Assembly: GCA_035628915.1 (NCBI GenBank)
Contig: DASPIW010000020.1
Span: 1-39,749, forward strand
DNA: 39,749 nucleotides
Direction: 5' to 3'
Source of the DNA: JARBUG01 sp035628915
GTDB taxonomy: Bacteria > Bacillota > Sulfobacillia > Symbiobacteriales > Symbiobacteriaceae
The stretch's first letter is position 1, and each line of letters opens with the position of its first letter. Made by a program: the position numbers and the translations under genes. Shown here in pieces: positions 33,835-39,749 of the stretch. The notes under the pieces were generated by a model. It did no database searches and was not told where the DNA came from. It saw nothing but the letters and a program-made list of their open reading frames with translations.

Positions 33835-33923
33835 AGTCCTTCCCTCCAACCTCGTCAAATCGCCCCAGTGTATGCAGGGAAGCCATCCCTTGTGACATAC
33901 GCAACAATTTCGTTGATATCCTA

Positions 33924-33952
33924 TTGACAGGTCGACCGTAAGCTGGTAGTCT
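33924..33952 (+). promoter_or_regulatory. Promoter of the leu operon
   Basis: TTGACA at 33924-33929 and TAGTCT at 33947-33952 with TG extension, spacer 17, upstream of the Leu T-box. Confidence 0.7.
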
Positions 33953-34019
33953 TCATCACAATACGAATGTTTCAGAGCTACGGCTGAATCTCCGCCGGTG
34001 TTTTTTTATTACCTTTTTG

Positions 34020-34279
34020 AGAACGCAATCAGCCATGATGGGGACAGTAAGCGGCATGCGCGGGCAAAGAGAGCCGGGGAGGGTGGAAACCCGGCACCGC
34101 AACGCGACGCTGAAACTCACCCCGGAGCTGCTTTCCTGAACGCCCCCGGGCCAAGGGAAAGCCGGTACGAGGCCGTTATCCTCATGAGGGCGGGCCAATG
34201 GCCTGCCGAAGCAGGGTGGTACCGCGGTCTCATCACCGCCCCTGCCGCACGAAGCACCGTGCGGCAGGGGCGGTTTTCG
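34020..34279 (+). promoter_or_regulatory. Leucyl T-box leader of leuACDB
   Basis: Stem I begins near 34021. The likely specifier CTC (Leu) is at 34116-34118 in GAAA-CTC-ACCCC, the same context as in the Thr and Pro leaders. The T-box core GCAGGGTGGTACCGCGG is at 34211-34227, followed by the terminator. It couples leucine biosynthesis to uncharged tRNA-Leu. Confidence 0.9.
34236..34279 (+). terminator. T-box attenuator terminator of the leu operon
   Basis: CCGCCCCTGCCGCACG / CGTGCGGCAGGGGCGG, 16 perfect pairs, loop AAGCAC, then TTTTC. Confidence 0.93.
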
Positions 34280-34302
34280 CTTATAGAAGGGAGGAAACCC
34301 AG

Positions 34303-35865
34303 ATGTCCAAGCGCATTTATTTGTTCGACACGACCCTCCGTGACGGTGAGCAGGCTCCCGGTTTTACCATGACCCCCGAAGGGAAGCTGCAGATTGCTCA
34401 GCAGCTGGCGCGACTGCGCGTGGATGTGATCGAGGCCGGTTTCCCCGCCTCTTCCCCCGGCGACTTCGCCTCCGTCCAGCAGATCGCCCGTGAAGTGCGC
34501 GGTCCGGTCATCGCCGGCCTTGCCCGGTGCAACATGAAGGACATCGAGACGGCCGCCCGGGCCGTGGCGCCGGCCGAGCGCCCCCGGATCCACACGTTCA
34601 TCGCCACTTCGCCCATCCACATGGAAAAGAAGCTGCGGATGACGCCGGATCAGGTGGTGGACAAAGTCCGGGAGATGGTCGCCTTTGCCGCCTCCTTCGG
34701 CATGGAAGTCGAGTTCAGCGCCGAAGACGCCACCCGCTCCGACCTCCGCTTCCTCGCGCAGGTCTTCACGGTCGCCGCAGAGGCCGGCGCCACGATCATG
34801 AACGTACCGGACACGGTCGGCTACACCACGCCCAAAGAGATGTTCAACATGTTCCGGTATCTGATCAATCACGTCAAAGGCCCTCGCGAGATCATCTTCT
34901 CCTGCCATAACCACGACGACCTGGGCCTCGCCTCGGCCAACACGCTGGCCGCCCTGGAAGCGGGCGTGCAGCAGGTCGAAGGCACCATCAACGGCATCGG
35001 CGAGCGGGCGGGCAACGTGGCCCTCGAAGAAGTGATCATGGCGCTGAAGACCCGCCAGGACCGCTTTGGCTGCCACACCAACGCCAACGCCCGGGAGATC
35101 CACCGGACGAGCCGGATGCTCCAGAGCATCACCGGCGTCTCCGTACAGCCGAACAAGGCGATCGTCGGCGCCAACGCCTTTGCCCATGAGAGCGGCATCC
35201 ACCAGGACGGCATGCTGAAGGACCGCCAGACTTACGAGATTATGCGGCCCGAGGACGTGGGCGTGCCCGAGACTTCGCTGGTGCTCGGCAAACACTCCGG
35301 GCGGGCGGCGTTCCGCGACCGGCTCGTCAAAATGGGCTACGACCTCTCCGACGCCGACCTGGAGCGGGCGTTCACCCGCTTCAAGGATCTGGCGGACCGC
35401 AAGAAGTTTGTCACCGACCCCGACCTTGAAGCGATCGTCACCGAGGAGCAGCAGGCGACCGACGAAGTGCCGGTCAAGTTGGTGGGCTTCCAGGTCCTGA
35501 CCGGATCCGGGGCGCAGCCCTCGGCCACCGTGTACGTCGTTGCGGAAGACGGCACGCCGAAGGTCGAATCCAGCTCCGGTGACGGCCCCGTCAACGCGCT
35601 CTACCGGGCGTTCGACAAGGCTGCCGGGTTCGAAGGACATCTCGTCCACTATGCCCTGAAAGCCGTCACCGACGGGCAGGACGCACTGGGCGAAGTAGTG
35701 GTGAAGGTCAAGGCGAACGGGCGCATGGCCATGGGCATCGGCGCCAGCACGGACGTGCTGGAGGCGTCGCTCCGGGCCTACGCCGCAGCGTCCAATAAGC
35801 TGATTTCGGGGCGGGGCACCGTCCCTGTGGAAGGAGAGTCCACCGTTGCGGAAAACGCTGTTTGA
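34303..35865 (+). CDS. leuA: 2-Isopropylmalate synthase
   Basis: About 520 residues, full length. The N-terminal TIM barrel has the metal/substrate signature FDTTLRDGEQAPG (about 8-20), the HNHDDLGLASAN motif (about 202-213) and GIGERAGN (about 231-238). The C-terminal allosteric domain (about 390-520) for leucine feedback is present. It condenses acetyl-CoA with 2-oxoisovalerate, the committed step of leucine synthesis. ATG 34303 follows AAGGGAGG with good spacing. First gene of leuACDB, behind the Leu T-box. Confidence 0.97.
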   Translation: MSKRIYLFDTTLRDGEQAPGFTMTPEGKLQIAQQLARLRVDVIEAGFPASSPGDFASVQQIAREVRGPVIAGLARCNMKDIETAARAVAPAERPRIHTFIATSPIHMEKKLRMTPDQVVDKVREMVAFAASFGMEVEFSAEDATRSDLRFLAQVFTVAAEAGATIMNVPDTVGYTTPKEMFNMFRYLINHVKGPREIIFSCHNHDDLGLASANTLAALEAGVQQVEGTINGIGERAGNVALEEVIMALKTRQDRFGCHTNANAREIHRTSRMLQSITGVSVQPNKAIVGANAFAHESGIHQDGMLKDRQTYEIMRPEDVGVPETSLVLGKHSGRAAFRDRLVKMGYDLSDADLERAFTRFKDLADRKKFVTDPDLEAIVTEEQQATDEVPVKLVGFQVLTGSGAQPSATVYVVAEDGTPKVESSSGDGPVNALYRAFDKAAGFEGHLVHYALKAVTDGQDALGEVVVKVKANGRMAMGIGASTDVLEASLRAYAAASNKLISGRGTVPVEGESTVAENAV

Positions 35866-37246
35866 GAAGATCTGGGAGAAGCACGTGGTCGCACAGGAGC
35901 CGGGCAAGCCGGCCATCCTGTACATCGATCTGCATCTGGTTCATGAAGTGACGTCGCCGCAGGCCTTCGACGGCCTGCGCCTGGCCGGGCGCCGGGTGCG
36001 GCGCCCCGCCCTGACGGTGGCGACGGTCGATCACAACGTCCCGACCTGGAGCCGCGACCTGCCCACCAGCGATGAAATCGCCCAGCAGCAGATGGACGCC
36101 CTGGAGCGGAACACCAGGGAGTTCGGCATCCCCTTCTACGGGCTGCACAGCACCGGGCAGGGCGTCGTCCACGTCATCGGCCCGCAGATGGGCTATACCC
36201 AGCCGGGCATGACGATCGTCTGCGGCGACTCGCATACCAGCACCCACGGCGCCTTCGGCTCTCTGGCTTTCGGCATCGGCACGTCGGAAGTGGAGCACGT
36301 GCTCGCCACCCAGACGCTGCTGCAGCTGAAGCCGAAGACGATGGAGATCCGCGTCGAAGGGCGTTTGCCCGACGGCGTGACGGCAAAAGATATCATCCTG
36401 GCGGTCATCGGGCGCATCGGCACCGACGGCGCGACCGGGTACGTCATCGAGTACACCGGCGAAGCGATCCGGTCGCTCTCGATGGAAGGCCGCATGACGG
36501 TCTGCAACATGTCGATTGAGGCCGGCGCCCGCGCCGGCATGGTGGCGCCGGATGAGACCACCTTCGCCTACTTGCAGGGCCGGGAGTTCGCCCCGCAGGG
36601 CGCCGCCTGGGAGCAGGCCGTCGCCGACTGGAAGCAGCTGCGCACCGACGAGGGCGCCGTGTACGACCGGGTCGAAATCTTCGACGCCAGCGACTTGGTG
36701 CCGCACCTGACCTGGGGGACGAGCCCGGGCATGGTGGCGCCCATTACGGGCAGGGTGCCCCATCCTGAGGATTACGCCAATCCCATGGAGCGCAAGGGCA
36801 TCGAGCGGGCTCTGGAGTACATGGGCCTCAAGGCCGGCACCCCGCTGAGCGAGGTGCCGATCGATCGGGTCTTCATCGGCTCCTGCACCAACGGCCGCAT
36901 CGAGGATATGCGGGCCGCGGCGGCGGTGGCCAAGGGGCGCAAGGTGAAGGACGGCGTGTACGCGATGGTGGTGCCTGGCTCGTATCAAGTCAAGATCCAG
37001 GCGGAGCAGGAAGGGCTTGACCACATCTTCCGCGAAGCCGGCTTTGACTGGCGGGAGGCCGGCTGCTCCATGTGCCTGGCCATGAACCCGGATGTGCTCA
37101 AGCCCGGCGAGCGGTGCGCTTCGACCTCGAACCGGAACTTCGAGGGGCGCCAGGGTGCAGGCGGGCGGACCCATCTGGTCAGCCCCGCGATGGCGGCGGC
37201 TGCGGCGATTGCCGGACATTTTGTAGACGTGCGGACCTGGAAGTAG
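35846..37246 (+). CDS. leuC: 3-Isopropylmalate dehydratase large subunit
   Basis: About 466 residues of the aconitase superfamily. The [4Fe-4S] ligands are visible: Cys347 in GSCTNGRIEDM, and Cys407 and Cys410 in CSMCLAMNPD. CGDSHTSTHGAFGS (about 127-140) is the other family signature. With LeuD it isomerises 2- to 3-isopropylmalate. Start is TTG 35846, about 7 bases after AAGGAGAG and inside the end of leuA (20-base overlap), which indicates coupled translation. Confidence 0.96.
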   Translation: MRKTLFEKIWEKHVVAQEPGKPAILYIDLHLVHEVTSPQAFDGLRLAGRRVRRPALTVATVDHNVPTWSRDLPTSDEIAQQQMDALERNTREFGIPFYGLHSTGQGVVHVIGPQMGYTQPGMTIVCGDSHTSTHGAFGSLAFGIGTSEVEHVLATQTLLQLKPKTMEIRVEGRLPDGVTAKDIILAVIGRIGTDGATGYVIEYTGEAIRSLSMEGRMTVCNMSIEAGARAGMVAPDETTFAYLQGREFAPQGAAWEQAVADWKQLRTDEGAVYDRVEIFDASDLVPHLTWGTSPGMVAPITGRVPHPEDYANPMERKGIERALEYMGLKAGTPLSEVPIDRVFIGSCTNGRIEDMRAAAAVAKGRKVKDGVYAMVVPGSYQVKIQAEQEGLDHIFREAGFDWREAGCSMCLAMNPDVLKPGERCASTSNRNFEGRQGAGGRTHLVSPAMAAAAAIAGHFVDVRTWK

Positions 37247-37261
37247 GGGAGGGGCGGCAGT

Positions 37262-37855
37262 ATGGACCGTTTTGTCAAGCATACCGGGCTGGTCGTCCCC
37301 ATGGATCGGGTCAACGTCGACACCGATCAGATCATGCCCAAGCAGTTTCTCAAGCGCATCGAACGGACCGGCTTCGGCGAGTTCGTTTTCTGGGATTGGC
37401 GGGCGGACAGCAGCTTTGAGCTGAACCAGCCCCGGTACAAGGGCGCCACCATTTTGGTGGCGGGCAAGAACTTCGGCTGCGGCTCCAGCCGGGAGCACGC
37501 CCCGTGGGGACTGGCGGACTACGGCTTCCGGGCGATCATCGCCCCGAGCTTTGCCGACATCTTCTACGGCAACTGCTTCAAGAACTTCATGCTCCCCGTG
37601 GCGCTGCCCGAGGAGCAGGTGGCCGAACTGATGCGCCGGGCCAAGGAGACGCCGGGCTACGAGCTGACGGTCGACCTGCAGACCCAGACCGTCACGGACA
37701 ACCAGGGGTTCAAGGCTTCGTTCGATGTGGATCCGTTCCGGCGCCACTGTCTGCTGAACGGCCTGGACGACATCGGCCTGACGCTGCAGCAGGAGGCGGC
37801 CATCGCCGCCTACGAGGCCGGGCGCCCCGTCTACCGGAAGGGGGCGATGGCATGA
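37262..37855 (+). CDS. leuD: 3-Isopropylmalate dehydratase small subunit
   Basis: A 197-residue swivel domain of the isopropylmalate isomerase. N-terminal TGLVVPMDRVNVDTDQIMPKQ, GKNFGCGSSREHAPW (about 70-84) and FADIFYGNCFKNFML are diagnostic. Length is normal. ATG 37262 follows GGGGAGGGG; the TGA overlaps the leuB start (ATGA). Confidence 0.97.
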   Translation: MDRFVKHTGLVVPMDRVNVDTDQIMPKQFLKRIERTGFGEFVFWDWRADSSFELNQPRYKGATILVAGKNFGCGSSREHAPWGLADYGFRAIIAPSFADIFYGNCFKNFMLPVALPEEQVAELMRRAKETPGYELTVDLQTQTVTDNQGFKASFDVDPFRRHCLLNGLDDIGLTLQQEAAIAAYEAGRPVYRKGAMA

Positions 37856-38931
37856 CCGTCTATAAAATCGCCGTCTGCGCCGGCGACGGCATCGGGTCGG
37901 AGATTATGGTGGAGGCCGTCAAGGTGCTGCGGGCGGTGGAGAACCGTTACGGCCTCGCCTTCGAGCTGACCGAAGCGCTGGTGGGCGGCGCCGCTTACGA
38001 CGCCGTCGGGCACCCGCTGCCGCCTGAGACGATTGCGGCCTGCAAGGCCAGCGACGCCATTCTGTTCGGCGCCGTGGGCGGCGACAAGTGGGACCATCTG
38101 CCGCTGCACCTGCGGCCCGAAGCCGCCATTCTCGGTCTGCGCAAGGAGTTCGCCCTCTACGCCAACCTGCGGCCGACCACGACCTATAAGCAGCTGCTGC
38201 ACCGCTCGCCGCTGAAGACCGAGATCCTCGGCGACGGGGTCGACATCATGATCGTCCGGGAACTGACCGGCGGCCTCTACTTCGGCCAGCCCAAGGGTCA
38301 GCAGGTCTACCAGGGCGTTGAGCGGACCGTTGACACGATGGTCTACACTGACTACGAGATTGAGCGGGTCGCCCGCCTGGCCTTTGAGCTGGCCATGCAG
38401 CGCTCCAGGCGGCTCTGCTCGGTGGATAAGGCCAACGTGCTGGCCACCGGACGCCGCTGGCGCGAAGTGGTCAGCCGGATTGCCGCCGACTACCCACAGG
38501 TTGCCCTCAGCCATATGTACGTCGACAACGCCGCCATGCAGCTAATCCGCGGCCCGCGGCAGTTTGACGTGATCGTCACCGAGAACACCTTCGGCGACAT
38601 TCTGACCGATGAAGCTTCGACCATTCCCGGCTCCATCGGGCTGCTGCCCAGCGCCTCCATCGGCGCCGGCGGGCTGGCGCTCTACGAGCCGATTCACGGC
38701 AGCGCGCCGGATATCGCCGGGCAGGGCAAGGCCAATCCCCTGGGGACGATCCTGTGCGTCGCCATGATGCTCCGGACCTCCTTCAAGCAGGAGGAGGCTG
38801 CGGCCGCCATTGAGCGGGCTGTGGAAGCCGCCCTGGCGGCGGGTTACCGGACGCCGGATCTCGCCGAGGATGGCTGCGAGACGGTCGGCACCTCCCGGAT
38901 GGGCGATTTGGTGGTCGGGGCAATCTCATAA
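37852..38931 (+). CDS. leuB: 3-Isopropylmalate dehydrogenase
   Basis: A 359-residue NAD-dependent beta-decarboxylating dehydrogenase. GDGIGSEI (about 11-18), the substrate-binding arginines around LRKEFALYANLRP (about 95-107), VRELTGGLYFG, the NTFGDILTDEAS metal site and the C-terminal EPIHGSAPDIAG (about 280-291) are all present. It converts 3-isopropylmalate to 2-oxoisocaproate. ATG 37852 overlaps the leuD stop by 4 bases. Last gene of the operon. Confidence 0.97.
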   Translation: MTVYKIAVCAGDGIGSEIMVEAVKVLRAVENRYGLAFELTEALVGGAAYDAVGHPLPPETIAACKASDAILFGAVGGDKWDHLPLHLRPEAAILGLRKEFALYANLRPTTTYKQLLHRSPLKTEILGDGVDIMIVRELTGGLYFGQPKGQQVYQGVERTVDTMVYTDYEIERVARLAFELAMQRSRRLCSVDKANVLATGRRWREVVSRIAADYPQVALSHMYVDNAAMQLIRGPRQFDVIVTENTFGDILTDEASTIPGSIGLLPSASIGAGGLALYEPIHGSAPDIAGQGKANPLGTILCVAMMLRTSFKQEEAAAAIERAVEAALAAGYRTPDLAEDGCETVGTSRMGDLVVGAIS

Positions 38932-38936
38932 GAAAG

Positions 38937-38970
38937 GCGCCGGGACCTCGGTGATGGTCCCGGCGCGTTT
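38937..38970 (+). terminator. Terminator of leuACDB
   Basis: GCGCCGGGACC / GGTCCCGGCGC, 11 perfect pairs, followed by GTTTTC. Confidence 0.9.
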
Positions 38971-38973
38971 TCA

Positions 38974-39301
38974 TTGAATAGGAATTTGTACTCGCGGCCA
39001 GCAATTCGGCAGATGATCGCGAAAGCATGCAGCATGGAAAGGCGAGCGAAGCGTCACACGAAAACGATCTGTGAGGATCACTGGGCTGACTGGTGGGAGA
39101 AGCATCCGAGCCAGATTCCTGGTCGTGGGCTTTACTTGCAAGAGCCGCTTCTGCCCACGCTGTGGCAAACGGTACGTGGATCAGTGGGTCGAGAAGCAGG
39201 TAGAGACGATCCTGAATGTCAGCCATCGGCATACGGTCTTCACAATTCCGGAGGCACAATGCCCAAAGAATATGATCAAGCCTGACGCAACGGCGACCTG
39301 A
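38974..39301 (+). pseudogene. Decayed IS91-like transposase fragment
   Basis: Two adjacent frames hold pieces of one protein. The first includes CEDHWADWWEKH (about 39070-39105). The second, from about 39125, reads FTCKSRFCPRCGKRYVDQW followed by VEKQVETILNVSHRHTVF. The latter resembles the N-terminal zinc-binding region of IS91-type transposases (CKSRFCPxCG). The rest of the transposase is missing, the two pieces are frameshifted, and only about 110 residues remain, so it is a remnant. A hairpin follows directly. Confidence 0.7.
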
Positions 39302-39337
39302 CCCTTCACGGGGCTACGTCGCCGTCAGGCGGTTTTC
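39281..39337 (+). terminator. Terminator-like hairpin after the transposase remnant
   Basis: CCTGA and CGGCGAC pair with GTCGCCG and TCAGG (39291-39297 with 39318-39324), one internal bulge, followed by GGTTTTC. Confidence 0.7.
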
Positions 39338-39349
39338 TTCTCCCCTGTG

Positions 39350-39510
39350 TGTTTGGAGGCTACGCATGTGAGACAAGGGCCAGGTGGGGTCCACCGGCGG
39401 TCGCCGTGACTACGGAGGGCTGGTTGACCGATTGCGTCCGGCCGTGGCGCCGGGAGACGCTCGGTCCCTGGAAGGGCAGGGGAGGAAGCCAGCCTGCCGG
39501 TTCGCCTGTT
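39350..39510 (+). promoter_or_regulatory. Possible degenerate cobalamin riboswitch
   Basis: CAAGGGCCAGGTGGGG, then TCC and CGGTCGCCGTGACTACGG (39374-39415), recall the GGTG...TCC...CGGTCCCGC-ACTGT core of cobalamin riboswitches. GAAGCCAG-CCTGCCGG (39484-39500) matches the B12 box except that the usual GAGA between the halves is absent. The B12 box deletion suggests a decayed or variant element. No gene of at least 100 codons is convincing in 39350-39730; another structured RNA is possible. Confidence 0.35.
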
Positions 39511-39734
39511 TCTTGCAGACCGTGTCCAACGGTACGACGCAAACGAGCGGCAAATCCTTGGAATTGGGCGCCAGCCAGCTCAGTAAACTGCCTGTTATCG
39601 GGCTTTTAGGGACCGGATGTCATGGTTTGGCCTGAAAAACGGCCGTCCTGAGGGCAAAAAGGCTACTCGACCACGTTATTCGCCGACAAATTGCTTGCAT
39701 CTCTCGTGCCCCTTCTACAAAGGAGCGGCGAATC

Positions 39735-39749
39735 GTGTGCCACGAAGGC
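39735..39749 (+). CDS. Possible start of a gene cut by the window end
   Basis: GTG 39735 lies 9 bases after AAAGGAG (39719-39725) and continues in an open frame for the last 5 codons. Too little is visible to name it. If the upstream element is a cobalamin riboswitch, this would be the gene it controls. Confidence 0.3.

Noticed and set aside
35708..37747. A 679-codon minus-strand frame opposite leuA/leuC/leuD
   Set aside because: Antisense shadow of three certain genes with the composition of a non-coding GC-rich frame.
39349..39635. Two overlapping 83-86-codon frames at the window end
   Set aside because: No ribosome site, and they overlap a structured, riboswitch-like stretch; no motif.

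Overview
The window looks like chromosome of a GC-rich, spore-forming Firmicute of the Symbiobacterium type. This is an inference. It rests on strong AGGAGG ribosome sites with frequent GTG/TTG starts, four T-box leaders, a YtxC-like sporulation gene next to thrS, and a Bacillus-like gene order (ytxC, thrS, infC-rpmI-rplT, a SpoU methylase, pheST), all in very GC-rich DNA.

Layout. 1-4.0 kb: ytxC, a membrane GGDEF/EAL c-di-GMP protein and a hotdog thioesterase. 4.0-6.3 kb: T-box and thrS. 6.4-10.8 kb: threonine synthase (thrC) and homoserine kinase (thrB), separated by a fused oligopeptide-ABC permease on the minus strand whose start is one base out of frame. 10.8-16.5 kb: a large BTAD/SARP-like ATPase regulator, a small cassette (40-aa membrane peptide, a miniature degenerate ABC ATPase, a four-helix membrane protein), an EamA exporter and a Crp/Fnr regulator. 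16.5-19.6 kb: two tandem ABC-F ribosome-protection-type loci, each with its own promoter, 7-codon leader peptide and attenuator. The first copy is wrecked by deletions and the second is intact. 19.6-22.7 kb: T-box and proC, a membrane protein and a beta-propeller lipoprotein. 22.7-23.4 kb: gene-free, with short repeats, a nested palindromic element and the leader of the IF3/L35/L20 operon. 23.4-28.2 kb: infC (ATC start), rpmI, rplT; a Trk/Ktr K+ uptake operon with one membrane subunit between two different regulatory subunits; a SpoU-family RNA methylase. 28.2-32.4 kb: a YqzL-like micro-gene, T-box and pheST. 32.4-33.9 kb: tandem repeat, a 28-codon hydrophobic peptide gene with complementary 5' and 3' untranslated ends (type I toxin-like), and a ferritin-like gene. 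33.9-38.9 kb: T-box and leuACDB. 38.9-39.7 kb: a decayed transposase fragment and a possible degenerate cobalamin riboswitch.

Themes. The window is rich in RNA-level control: T-boxes with readable specifiers ACC (Thr), CCC (Pro), TTC (Phe) and CTC (Leu), two leader-peptide attenuators before ABC-F genes, and an L20-type leader before infC. The least familiar items are the paired ABC-F attenuators, the candidate type I toxin mRNA, the miniature ABC ATPase cassette, and the permease start with a GGGG slip site in front of a stop codon. All functional statements come from reading motifs by eye; no database search was run.
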